This document shows, piece by piece, positions 7,209 through 14,426 of a DNA stretch of 31,306 bases. The stretch is from Opitutia bacterium. Its GTDB lineage: Bacteria; Verrucomicrobiota; Verrucomicrobiae; Opitutales; UBA953. The stretch covers positions 1-31,306 of the forward strand of contig SFEJ01000028.1 of NCBI GenBank assembly GCA_004558035.1, given 5' to 3'. A model generated the notes under the pieces. The model worked only from the letters and a program-made list of their open reading frames with translations. It searched no databases and was not told the origin of the DNA. The number at the start of each line of letters is the position of its first letter. The stretch's first letter is position 1. A program made the position numbers and the translations under genes.

Positions 7209-8615
7209 ATGCAGTTCAGATCACTTCCCGGTTTCCGCGAGTTTTATCCGGAGGATTGCGCCGTGCGCAACTTCATCTTCGCCCGCTGGCGCGAGTCCGC
7301 GCGGCGTTTCGGCTTTTCGGAGTGGGACGCTCCCGCGCTCGAGCCGCTCGAGCTCTTCACCGAAAAATCCGGTGAGGAAATCGTCTCCCAGCTCTTCAAT
7401 TTCGAGGACAAGGGCGGCCGCAAGGTCTCCCTGCGTCCGGAGATGACGCCGTCGCTCGCGCGTCTCGTCGCCGCCCGCGCGGGATCGCTCCGCCGCCCGA
7501 TCAAGTGGTTCGGCATCGGCGAAAATTACCGCTACGAAAAGCAGCAGCGCGGCCGCCTGCGCGCGTTCTACCAGTACAACGCCGACATTCTCGGCGAGGC
7601 CGGATGCGCCGCGGACGCGGAGATCATCGCGCTCTGCGTCGAGTCGCTGCACGCCTTCGGGCTCGGTGACGCGGATTTCTGCATCCGCCTGAGCGACCGC
7701 ACGCTGTGGTTTCTTTTTCTTGAAAATCTCGGCGTTCCCGACGAGGCGACCGCCGTCAAGGTGCTCGCCGTCGTGGACAAGCTCGAGCGCGTCGCGCACG
7801 AGGGGCTGCTCGAAATGATGAGCGCCGCGCTCGCGGGAACGCCGCTCGATCCGGCGGGAACGCTGGCGACGATCCGCGAGTTCGTCGCGCTGAAGAGCCT
7901 CGACGCGCTCGAAGCCTTCTTCGCGGCGCGCGCGGGAGCGGAAAAAGCGGTCGAACGCCTCGGCGAATGGAAAAAGCTGCTCGGGCTGCTCGACGCGCTC
8001 GGCGTCGGCGCGTTCATCCGCGTCGATCTCACGATCGTGCGCGGTCTGGCGTACTACACGGGCTTCGTGTTCGAGGCGTTCCAGCTCGTCGGCGAAGGGC
8101 GCGCGCTCGCGGGCGGCGGCCGCTACGACAAGCTCGTGAAGAAGCTCGGCGGCCCGGACATGCCCGCCGTCGGCTTCGGCATGGGCGACGTCACGCTGCG
8201 CAATCTGCTCGAACAGCAGGCGCTGCTGCCGCAGATCGCGGACGCGCCGGATTTTTACGCGATCGTGCTCGGCGACGAAAACCGCGCCGCCGCGCTGAAC
8301 GACGTCTCGACGCTGCGCGACGCCGGTTTCCGCGTCGAATACGCGTTTAGGGACGGCAAGTTCGGCAAGCTCATTCAGGCGGCGGAACAGGCGGGCGCGC
8401 GCTACGCGCTGATCTACGGCGCGAACGAGCTCGCGCTCGGCGTCGTCAAGGTGCGCGACACGCTCGAACGGCGCGAAATCGCGTTCCCGCGCGAAAATCT
8501 CGCGGCGACGCTCGGCGGGATTCTCGAACGCGGACTTCCCGTGCTCGAAGAACCGCACTGCCGCGGCGACGGCTCCTGCGGGCACTGCACCTGCGGCGGG
8601 AAGAAGGACGCGTAA
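7209..8615 (+). CDS. hisS: Histidine--tRNA ligase with Cys-rich C-terminal tail
   Basis: HisRS charges tRNA-His in the cytoplasm. Class II motif 2 is seen as LRPEMTPSLARL and GENYRYEKQQRGRLRAFYQYNADILG. The HisRS-specific blocks VRGLAYYTGFVFE and AGGGRYDKLVKKLGG follow, with motif 3 at VGFGMGDVTLR. The anticodon-binding domain occupies roughly 345-445. The 468-residue length is a little over the bacterial norm. It ends in an unusual tail, residues 450-462, with H450, C451, C457, H459, C460 and C462, which could bind a metal ion. The start at 7209 gives the expected MQFRSLPGFREFYPED N-terminus. No Shine-Dalgarno is visible; the gene sits 6 nt after the small membrane gene. Confidence 0.95.
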   Translation: MQFRSLPGFREFYPEDCAVRNFIFARWRESARRFGFSEWDAPALEPLELFTEKSGEEIVSQLFNFEDKGGRKVSLRPEMTPSLARLVAARAGSLRRPIKWFGIGENYRYEKQQRGRLRAFYQYNADILGEAGCAADAEIIALCVESLHAFGLGDADFCIRLSDRTLWFLFLENLGVPDEATAVKVLAVVDKLERVAHEGLLEMMSAALAGTPLDPAGTLATIREFVALKSLDALEAFFAARAGAEKAVERLGEWKKLLGLLDALGVGAFIRVDLTIVRGLAYYTGFVFEAFQLVGEGRALAGGGRYDKLVKKLGGPDMPAVGFGMGDVTLRNLLEQQALLPQIADAPDFYAIVLGDENRAAALNDVSTLRDAGFRVEYAFRDGKFGKLIQAAEQAGARYALIYGANELALGVVKVRDTLERREIAFPRENLAATLGGILERGLPVLEEPHCRGDGSCGHCTCGGKKDA

Positions 8616-8638
8616 GCCCGTTCCCGCCGCGTTTTGAA

Positions 8639-8667
8639 TTGCGTTCCCGCGCGGGAACGCCTTAAAT
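8639..8667 (+). promoter_or_regulatory. fba promoter with palindromic spacer
   Basis: TTGCGT (8639-8644), 17 nt, TTAAAT (8662-8667). The spacer is almost wholly the 20-bp perfect palindrome GCGTTCCCGCGCGGGAACGC (8641-8660), two copies of the abundant word head to head; the first copy also supplies most of the -35. The leader to the ATG is about 30 nt. Confidence 0.6.
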
Positions 8668-8702
8668 GGCGGAACATTTTTCACAACAAGAAAGCAAACA
8701 TC

Positions 8703-9698
8703 ATGCAAGTATCCTACAAAGACCTCGGTTTGGTTAACACGAAGGAACTGTTCAAAAAGGCTCACGAAGGCCACTATGCGATTCCGGCGTTTAACTTCAA
8801 CAACATGGAACAGATGCAGGCCATCATCCAGGCTTGCGTCGAAACCAAGTCCCCGGTGATCCTTCAGGTCTCCAGCGGCGCGCGCAAGTACGCGAATCAG
8901 ACGCTTCTCCGCTACATGGCTCAGGGCGCCTGCGAATACGCGAAGGAACTCGGCTTCAACGTTCCCGTCGTCCTGCACCTCGACCACGGCGACTCGTTCG
9001 AGCTCTGCAAGTCCTGCGTCGACTACGGCTTCTCCTCCGTCATGATCGACGGTTCGGCGCTTCCGTTCGAAAAGAACATCGAACTCGCGTCCAAGGTCGT
9101 CGAATACGCGCACAAGTACGACGTGACGGTTGAAGGCGAGCTCGGCGTTCTCGCGGGCATCGAAGACGAAGTCCAGCACGAGCACTCCAACTACACGGAT
9201 CCGGAAGACGTCGAAAAGTTCGTCAAGTCCACGGGCGTCGACTCCCTCGCGATTTCCATCGGCACCTCGCACGGCGCCTACAAGTTCAAGCCGGAACAGT
9301 GCACGAAGAACGCGGACGGCATCCTCGTTCCGCCGCCGCTGCGCTTCGACATTCTCGAAGAAGTCGAAAAGCGCATTCCGGGCTTCCCGATCGTGCTCCA
9401 CGGCTCTTCCTCCGTTCCGCAGGAATACGTCAAGATCATCAACGAAAACGGCGGCAAGCTCGTCGCGGCGGTCGGCATTCCGGAAGACCAGCTCCGCAAG
9501 GCGGCGTCTCTCGGCGTGGACAAGATCAACATCGACTCCGACGGTCGTCTCGCGATGACGGCGGCGGTCCGCCAGGTCTTCACGCAGAAGCCCGCCGAGT
9601 TCGACCCGCGCAAGTACCTCGGTCCCGCGCGCGACGAGCTCAAGAAGCTCTACATGCACAAGATCAACAACGTGCTCGGCTCCGCCGGCAAGGCGTAA
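8703..9698 (+). CDS. fba: Class II fructose-bisphosphate aldolase
   Basis: This zinc-dependent aldolase interconverts fructose 1,6-bisphosphate with glyceraldehyde 3-phosphate and dihydroxyacetone phosphate in glycolysis/gluconeogenesis. The 331-residue protein shows IPAFNFNNMEQMQAII near the start, VVLHLDHGDSFE (zinc/catalytic region), MIDGSALPFEKNI, EGELGVLAGIEDE, SIGTSHGAYK, VLHGSSSVP and KINIDSDGRLA, all in family order. Codon use is strongly biased (GTC, CTC, AAG, GAA) as expected for an abundant enzyme, and the gene holds just one copy of the abundant word (near 8960). It is monocistronic: its own promoter upstream and a strong terminator at 9741. Confidence 0.96.
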   Translation: MQVSYKDLGLVNTKELFKKAHEGHYAIPAFNFNNMEQMQAIIQACVETKSPVILQVSSGARKYANQTLLRYMAQGACEYAKELGFNVPVVLHLDHGDSFELCKSCVDYGFSSVMIDGSALPFEKNIELASKVVEYAHKYDVTVEGELGVLAGIEDEVQHEHSNYTDPEDVEKFVKSTGVDSLAISIGTSHGAYKFKPEQCTKNADGILVPPPLRFDILEEVEKRIPGFPIVLHGSSSVPQEYVKIINENGGKLVAAVGIPEDQLRKAASLGVDKINIDSDGRLAMTAAVRQVFTQKPAEFDPRKYLGPARDELKKLYMHKINNVLGSAGKA

Positions 9699-9740
9699 TC
9701 GAAGAAAAAGCTTAAAGTTCAGGACTTGAAGCTTAAAGAA

Positions 9741-9781
9741 GCGTTCCCGCGGGAATCATCTCCGCGGGAACGCTTTTTCTT
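9741..9781 (+). terminator. fba terminator built from an inverted pair of the abundant word
   Basis: GCGTTCCCGCGG (9741-9752) pairs perfectly with CCGCGGGAACGC (9762-9773) around a 9-nt loop, followed by TTTTTCTTT. Both arms are copies of GCGGGAACGC. Confidence 0.9.
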
Positions 9782-9795
9782 TGCGCGTCCGCGGC

Positions 9796-9832
9796 GAAAA
9801 AAGCGCCCCCGCGGATCTCTCCGCGAGGGCGC
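9796..9832 (-). terminator. Terminator of the RfaY-like kinase gene
   Basis: On the minus strand GCGCCCTCGCGGA pairs with TCCGCGGGGGCGC around GAGA with one mismatch, followed by six T residues. It lies 13 nt past the kinase stop. Confidence 0.85.
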
Positions 9833-9845
9833 GAGCCTCATGACC

Positions 9846-10670
9846 TTATGAAAAAATCTTCCGCAGGCGCTCCAGGAAATGCCGCCGCATGACGTGCAGC
9901 CGCGCGAACGCCCAGCCCCAGTCGCGAACTTCGTTCGGAATGCCCCATTCCTTTTCCATGCGCATGCGGTCCGTCGCCTTCTGAATCGCGGTCGGCAGTT
10001 TCCCGCCGACGTCGATGACCTTCAGCCGCCCGCTCGCCTCGTCGAGAATGAAGTTGCCCGGATGCGCGTCGCCGTGCGCCACGCCGAAGCCGTGAAGCGT
10101 CCGCACGATGCGCTTCGCCTCGTCCTTGCGCGCCTCGAAAATCTCCGGCGAAACGGCGAACATCGTTTTCCCGACGACGTATTCCTGAAAAAAGAACGAA
10201 TGCCGCGTGCAGCCGAAACGCCGAGAATCCGCGACGAAAAAGAGCTCCGGCGCGCCTCGGAAACCGCGGCGGAACGCCTCGTTCAGCGCCCGCATCAGCC
10301 GAAAGGCGTTGCTGCCGAAAAAGAACGACTGCGCGAGATAGTCGAAGCGGTGTCGGTCGCGCTTGTCCAGCTTCAGCACGTATTCCTTTCCGCGATGATC
10401 GACGAGCCAGCAGCGGCAACGCCCGTCGTGGAAAAGGCGCGCGACGCAGAAATCGTCGGCGTTCCCGTCCGCGCAGACCCGGAAGGGCGCAAACGGCGCC
10501 CGCACGGATTCCGCGCCCGCGCACGGCGCGGGAACATTGTCCGGCGAGAGGCGCCGGACCAGCGCGCGGAAAATCGGAGCGAGATTCTCCGCGATCGGCT
10601 TGCGCAAGATTCTGTAGCCGAAAAAGGATTCTTCGACGAGGGCATTCTGATGAAAGTTTTGGGAAGTCAT
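9846..10670 (-). CDS. LPS core heptose kinase-like protein (RfaY/WaaY-like)
   Basis: This is a protein-kinase-fold small-molecule kinase, 274 residues. EYVLKLDK (97-104) provides the ATP-anchoring lysine K100, FFFQEYVVGK (159-168) is the hinge region, LHGFGVAHGDAHPGNFIL (192-209) is the catalytic loop with D201 and N206, and KVIDVGGK (217-224) carries the Mg-binding D220. The combination HGDxHxGNFI and IDxxGK is close to RfaY/WaaY, which phosphorylates the inner-core heptose of lipopolysaccharide; the exact substrate here is inference. The start at 10670 follows a 5' leader that begins at one of the best promoters in the window, overlapped by two GAAC-N4-GTTC operator-like sites. This suggests conditional expression. 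The gene is transcribed alone. Confidence 0.7.
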   Translation of the reverse strand: MTSQNFHQNALVEESFFGYRILRKPIAENLAPIFRALVRRLSPDNVPAPCAGAESVRAPFAPFRVCADGNADDFCVARLFHDGRCRCWLVDHRGKEYVLKLDKRDRHRFDYLAQSFFFGSNAFRLMRALNEAFRRGFRGAPELFFVADSRRFGCTRHSFFFQEYVVGKTMFAVSPEIFEARKDEAKRIVRTLHGFGVAHGDAHPGNFILDEASGRLKVIDVGGKLPTAIQKATDRMRMEKEWGIPNEVRDWGWAFARLHVMRRHFLERLRKIFS

Positions 10671-10685
10671 GATTTTCGGGGAAGA

Positions 10686-10739
10686 TTAGAACGAGCGTTC
10701 TAATTTCTCGAATAATATACCGAACGTTTGTTCTGTAAA
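10686..10739 (-). promoter_or_regulatory. Strong promoter with two operator-like palindromes before the kinase gene
   Basis: On the minus strand TTTACA (10734-10739), a 16-nt spacer and TATTAT (10712-10717) form a near-consensus promoter. The spacer holds GAACAAACGTTC (10722-10733). A second site, TTAGAACG-N2-CGTTCTAA (10686-10703), covers the predicted start of transcription. Both read AGAAC-N4-GTTC. Paired sites overlapping a promoter suggest repression by a dimer, TetR-like or LexA-like. Confidence 0.7.
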
Positions 10740-10811
10740 GCGAAAAATGTTTTTTCCGCCCCGCTCCGCCGCGGACGCGCGTTTTCGCTTTTTCGAAAGG
10801 CGGGAACGCGT

Positions 10812-10817
10812 TAAGCT
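10812..10817 (+). promoter_or_regulatory. -10-like TAAGCT before thiD
   Basis: TAAGCT ends 7 nt before the ATG, with a GCGGGAACGC copy immediately upstream. No convincing -35 or Shine-Dalgarno is seen. Confidence 0.35.
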
Positions 10818-10824
10818 CCGCGCC

Positions 10825-11700
10825 ATGAAAACACGGAATGACGGCGCGGGAACGCGCTCGGACGAACTGCCCGTCGCGCTCACGATCGCGGGCTCGGATT
10901 CCGGCGGCGGCGCCGGGATTCAGGCGGATCTGCTCACGTTCGCCGCGCACGGCGTCTTCGGCGCGACGGCGGTCGCCGCGCTCACGGCGCAGAATCCCGA
11001 CGGCGTTTCCGCCGTGCGCGCCGTTCCCGCCGGCTTCGTGCGGGAACAGGCCGAACAGGTCGCGCGCTTCTTTCGGATCGGCGCGGCGAAGACCGGCATG
11101 CTCGCGAACGCGGAAATCATCGCCGCCGTCGCGGACTTTTTCGTCGCGCGGAGCGGAATAAAGCTCGTCGTCGATCCCGTGATGATCGCGACGAGCGGCG
11201 CCGCGCTGATCGACGCCGAGGCGGTCGCGACGCTGCGGGAACGCCTGATTCCGCGCGCGGCGCTCGTCACGCCCAATCTCGACGAGGCGGAAACGCTGCT
11301 CGGCGAAAAATTCGCGTGGCGCGGGAACGCGGACGCGACGCTCGGGGAAATAGAGGCGTCCGCCGAAAAGCTCGCCGACGCGCTCGGCGTTCCCGTGCTG
11401 CTCAAGGGCGGGCACGGCGCCGGGAACGACGTGCGGGATGCGCTCGCGTTTCCGGGAAAGACGGGAGCGCCGCGCCGCCGCGTCCGGAGCTTCGTCCACG
11501 CGCGCGTCGCGGGAACGAACACGCACGGGAGCGGCTGCACGCTTTCCGCAGCGATCGCGGCGAATCTCGCGGCCGCGCCGGAAACCGACGCCGAGGAATC
11601 GCTCGGCGAGGCGGTCGCGCGCGCAATCGACTACGTTTCCCGCGGCATCGCGCGCCCGCTCCGCGTCGCCGGCGACCGCTTCATCGCGCACCTGCGCTGA
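10825..11700 (+). CDS. thiD: Hydroxymethylpyrimidine (phosphate) kinase
   Basis: ThiD phosphorylates HMP and HMP-phosphate for thiamine synthesis and salvage. The 291-residue ribokinase-fold protein shows LTIAGSDSGGGAGIQADL (19-36), TAQNPDGV, AAKTGMLAN (87-95), VVDPVMIATSGA (115-126), TPNLDEAETLLG (149-160), LLKGGHG (192-198) and the anion-hole block THGSGCTLSAAIAANLA (233-249, with C238). The ATG at 10825 is preferred because residues upstream of it in the same frame look random and TAAGCT ends 7 nt before it. The C-terminal part is arginine- and alanine-rich, and several copies of the abundant word lie in the gene. No other thi gene is nearby. Confidence 0.94.
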   Translation: MKTRNDGAGTRSDELPVALTIAGSDSGGGAGIQADLLTFAAHGVFGATAVAALTAQNPDGVSAVRAVPAGFVREQAEQVARFFRIGAAKTGMLANAEIIAAVADFFVARSGIKLVVDPVMIATSGAALIDAEAVATLRERLIPRAALVTPNLDEAETLLGEKFAWRGNADATLGEIEASAEKLADALGVPVLLKGGHGAGNDVRDALAFPGKTGAPRRRVRSFVHARVAGTNTHGSGCTLSAAIAANLAAAPETDAEESLGEAVARAIDYVSRGIARPLRVAGDRFIAHLR

Positions 11701-11777
11701 GCGCATTCCCGAAGGAGGGCTTCGGTGCGGACGCGGAATCCGCGGGAACGCGCCCACCGACGCGCGCATCTCGATTC

Positions 11778-11806
11778 TTGATTTTCTCCGAAAAGAGGGC
11801 GACAAT
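11778..11806 (+). promoter_or_regulatory. Ferritin promoter, leaderless type
   Basis: TTGATT (11778-11783), 17 nt, GACAAT (11801-11806), ending 9 nt before the ATG at 11816. I see no iron-box-like palindrome beside it. Confidence 0.5.
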
Positions 11807-11815
11807 CTGCGGTCT

Positions 11816-12343
11816 ATGATCAGTGAAAAAATCTCCGACGCACTCAACGAACAGTTGAAGTGGGAAATGTATTCGGCGAATCTTTACCTCGCCATGTCCG
11901 CGTATTTCGCGGACGTCGGTCTGCCGGGCTTCGCCAACTGGATGCGCGTCCAATACCAGGAAGAAACTGCGCATGCGCTGAAGTTCTATGATTTCGTGCT
12001 CTCGCGCGGCGGGCGTTCGAAGCTTTCCGCGATCGACGAACCGCCGGCTCAGTGGGCGAATCCGCTCGAAGCGTTCAAGGCGACCGCCGAACACGAAGCG
12101 GAAGTCACTCGCCGCATCAACGAGCTCGTCCACCTCGCGAAGGCCGAGCACGATTTCGCGACCGACATCTTCCTGCAGTGGTTCGTGACCGAGCAGATTG
12201 AGGAAGAGGAAAACGTCAAGGCGATCATCGACCGCCTCAAGCTCGTCAACGGCGAAGGCCAGGGGCTGCTGATGCTCGACGCGGACGCGGCCGCGCGCAC
12301 CTACACCGCGCCTCCCGCCAACGGCAATTCCGCCTCCGCCTGA
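11816..12343 (+). CDS. ftnA: Non-heme ferritin
   Basis: This cytoplasmic iron-storage protein assembles as a 24-mer, oxidises Fe(II) and stores ferric mineral. The 175-residue sequence aligns well with E. coli FtnA, and the ferroxidase residues fall at the same numbers: E17 (KWEMYSA), E50 and H53 (YQEETAHA), E94 (AEHEAEV) and Q127 (VTEQIEEEE). The C-terminal tail (YTAPPANGNSASA) is family-variable. It is a single-gene unit between its own promoter and the 12371 terminator. No copy of the abundant word falls inside the gene. Confidence 0.95.
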   Translation: MISEKISDALNEQLKWEMYSANLYLAMSAYFADVGLPGFANWMRVQYQEETAHALKFYDFVLSRGGRSKLSAIDEPPAQWANPLEAFKATAEHEAEVTRRINELVHLAKAEHDFATDIFLQWFVTEQIEEEENVKAIIDRLKLVNGEGQGLLMLDADAAARTYTAPPANGNSASA

Positions 12344-12370
12344 GTGGTCTCCGCTCCCGGACGCGCGAAA

Positions 12371-12409
12371 GGCGTTCCCGCGAAAGGAATCGCGGGAACG
12401 CCTTTTTTC
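12371..12409 (+). terminator. Ferritin terminator built from an inverted pair of the abundant word
   Basis: GGCGTTCCCGCG (12371-12382) pairs perfectly with CGCGGGAACGCC (12391-12402), followed by TTTTTT. It lies between convergent genes. Confidence 0.9.
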
Positions 12410-12419
12410 GTGCGTCGGC

Positions 12420-13826
12420 TCAAAGCATGATCGCTTCGCCGAGGCTCGGAATCGCGGCGCGGATTCCGAAGCGGACGTGGATTTTTTCCGCGAGCGCGGC
12501 GCGCTGGCGGGCTTCGCCGTGCATCACGACGACGCGCGGGCGCTTCTTCTTTTTCTCGCAGAGCGGCGCGAGCCATTTCAGCAGATCCGTCTGCCCCGCG
12601 TGCGCGGAAAATCCGCCTAGCGTGTAGACTTTCGCCGCGACGCCGATTTCCTCGCCGTAGATTCGGACGCGCCTGCGTCCTTCCGCGATCAGGCGACCGA
12701 GAGAACCCTCCGCCTGGTAGCCGCAGATGAGGACGGTCGTCGTCGGCTTCCACAGGTTGTTCTTGAAGTGGTGCAGAATGCGGCCGCCGTTGCACATGCC
12801 CGCTCCCGCCATGATGACGCAGGGACCTTCCATGTCGTTGAGCGCGCGCGATTCCTCGCCCGTCTCGCAGATCTTCAGCGTCGAAAGCCCGGATTTGAGC
12901 CGGTTCATCTTTTCGACGTCGGAGGCTTCCTCGTCGTAGAGCTCGGTGTGCCGCTGATAAAGCCGGCTCGCCTTGATCGCCATCGGGCTGTCGAGGTAAA
13001 CCGGAATCTTCGGCAGTTCGCCGTTCGAGAAAAAGCCGCCGAGATAATACAGCAGCTGCTGCGCGCGGCCGACGGCGAAGGTCGGGATCAGCACCTTGCC
13101 CTTGCGCGCGATCGCCTCCTGGAGCAGCTGGCGGAACTCGTTGACCGTCGCGTCCAGCGAGCGGTGATCGCGGTCGCCGTAAGTGGATTCCACGAACACG
13201 ACGTCGAAATCGACGTCCGAGACCTTTTTGCTGTCGCGCAGAATCGGCATGTCCGCGCCGCCGAGATCGCCGGAGAACATCAGCGCCTTCTTCACGCCGA
13301 CGTCGTTCACGAAGAGCTCCACGCAGGTCGAGCCGAGCAGATGCCCCGCCTCGACGAAGCGGAACTCCATGCCGGGCGCGATTTCCGTCGGCGCCTCGTA
13401 ATCGACGGCCCGGAAAAGCGGGAAGACTTTTTTGACGTCCTCCGTCGTGTAGAGCGGCGGCTTGGGCTTGCGCAGCGCGCGCGCGCGCTTGCGGTTCGCG
13501 CGGATAGCGTCCGCCTCCTGAATGTGAGCCGAATCCAGCAGAATCAGCTTCGCGACTTCGATCGTCGCCTCCGTCGCGTAGATGGGATTGGAGAACCCGG
13601 CTTTGACGAACAGCGGCAGACGGCCGCAGTGATCGAGATGCGCGTGCGTGAGCACGACGGCGTTCAGACGGCTCGGATCGAGCCCTCCGGGAACGCGATT
13701 GGCGGATTCGCTGAGCGTGAATCCTTGGAAAATCCCGCAGTCGACCAGGATTTTCGCCCGTTTTGTTTCAACGAGATAACAGGAGCCGGTTACGCCACCG
13801 GCAGCGCCGTAGGGTATAACTCTCAT
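12420..13826 (-). CDS. Metallo-beta-lactamase fold, beta-CASP RNA nuclease
   Basis: The 468-residue protein is of the beta-CASP/CPSF73-like group, usually RNA endo/exonucleases. The zinc motif THAHLDHCG (H61, H63, D65, H66) is followed by AGHLLGSTC and FSGDLGG (motifs 3 and 4). The beta-CASP domain (about 200-390) carries VFVESTYGDRDH, VLIPTFAVGRAQQLLYYL, VYLDSPMA and IMAGAGMCNGGRILHH. The C-terminal RMMBL part has GFSAHAGQTDLL and VVMHGE. All catalytic motifs look intact, so it should be active. Substrate is inferred from the family, not seen. The start MRVIPYGAAGGVTGSCY is the standard N-terminus. It is divergent from mogA. Confidence 0.9.
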   Translation of the reverse strand: MRVIPYGAAGGVTGSCYLVETKRAKILVDCGIFQGFTLSESANRVPGGLDPSRLNAVVLTHAHLDHCGRLPLFVKAGFSNPIYATEATIEVAKLILLDSAHIQEADAIRANRKRARALRKPKPPLYTTEDVKKVFPLFRAVDYEAPTEIAPGMEFRFVEAGHLLGSTCVELFVNDVGVKKALMFSGDLGGADMPILRDSKKVSDVDFDVVFVESTYGDRDHRSLDATVNEFRQLLQEAIARKGKVLIPTFAVGRAQQLLYYLGGFFSNGELPKIPVYLDSPMAIKASRLYQRHTELYDEEASDVEKMNRLKSGLSTLKICETGEESRALNDMEGPCVIMAGAGMCNGGRILHHFKNNLWKPTTTVLICGYQAEGSLGRLIAEGRRRVRIYGEEIGVAAKVYTLGGFSAHAGQTDLLKWLAPLCEKKKKRPRVVVMHGEARQRAALAEKIHVRFGIRAAIPSLGEAIML

Positions 13827-13907
13827 AAGCGATTACCGAGGATACCCGGAATTTCCGAAAAGGAAAGCCTAAAATACGGGCGCGGCGGCGGCCGCGAAAA
13901 ATCGCAA

Positions 13908-13936
13908 TTTACTATTCGGGCAAAACAAAACATTAT
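13908..13936 (+). promoter_or_regulatory. mogA promoter, leaderless type
   Basis: TTTACT (13908-13913), 17 nt, CATTAT (13931-13936), ending 9 nt before the ATG at 13946, in an A-rich patch. Confidence 0.55.
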
Positions 13937-13945
13937 CCCGCGATT

Positions 13946-14416
13946 ATGTTAAGAATCGGAAGACTGACCATTTGCGACCGCACGCTCGCCGGCATCACGC
14001 CGGATTTGAGCGGCAAGGAAATCGAACGCATGCTCAGCGACCTGCTCGGCGAAGACGTCACGTTCGTCTCGCGAATCGTCGGGCACGACCGCAACCGCAT
14101 CGCCGACGCCATCCGCAGTCTCGTGGACGACGAACGCTGCACGCTCGTCCTCACCGCCGGCGGCACGGGTCCGGCGCGCCGCGACGTCACGCCGGAGGCG
14201 ACGCGCCTCGTCATCGAAAAGGAGCTTCCCGGCTTCGGCGAAATTCTGCGCATGAAGTATTACGAGACGACGAAGACCGCAGTGCTGCTGCGCGTCGCGG
14301 CGGGCATTCGCTCGCACGCGCTCATCGTCAATCTGCCGGGGACGCCCGAAGGCATCCGCTCGTCGCTGGAGATTCTCGGTCCGGCGATCTACGAGTGCAT
14401 CATGCACGTCCGCTGA
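13946..14416 (+). CDS. mogA: Molybdopterin adenylyltransferase (MogA/MoaB family)
   Basis: This 156-residue protein of the MoCF-binding fold activates molybdopterin by adenylylation ahead of molybdenum insertion. The block LVLTAGGTGPARRDVTPEAT (about 67-86) is the MogA signature, with ELPGFGEILRM and ALIVNLPGTPEGIRSSLE following in the E. coli order. It ends earlier than E. coli MogA (195 residues), close to MoaB length, but the sequence favours MogA. hemH starts 10 nt after the stop on the same strand, so the two are probably one transcript. No other molybdenum cofactor gene is in the window. Confidence 0.9.
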   Translation: MLRIGRLTICDRTLAGITPDLSGKEIERMLSDLLGEDVTFVSRIVGHDRNRIADAIRSLVDDERCTLVLTAGGTGPARRDVTPEATRLVIEKELPGFGEILRMKYYETTKTAVLLRVAAGIRSHALIVNLPGTPEGIRSSLEILGPAIYECIMHVR

Positions 14417-14426
14417 GGCGCCGCCG

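Noticed and set aside
7221..9659. An 812-codon minus-strand frame opposite hisS and fba
   Set aside because: It is the same codon-bias artefact and even crosses the intergenic promoter region; both plus-strand genes are unambiguous.
10686..10733. A confirmed SOS box
   Set aside because: GAAC-N4-GTTC fits Gram-positive LexA boxes but also TetR operators, and it is inverted relative to the Verrucomicrobia LexA motif I recall. I report it as an unassigned operator.
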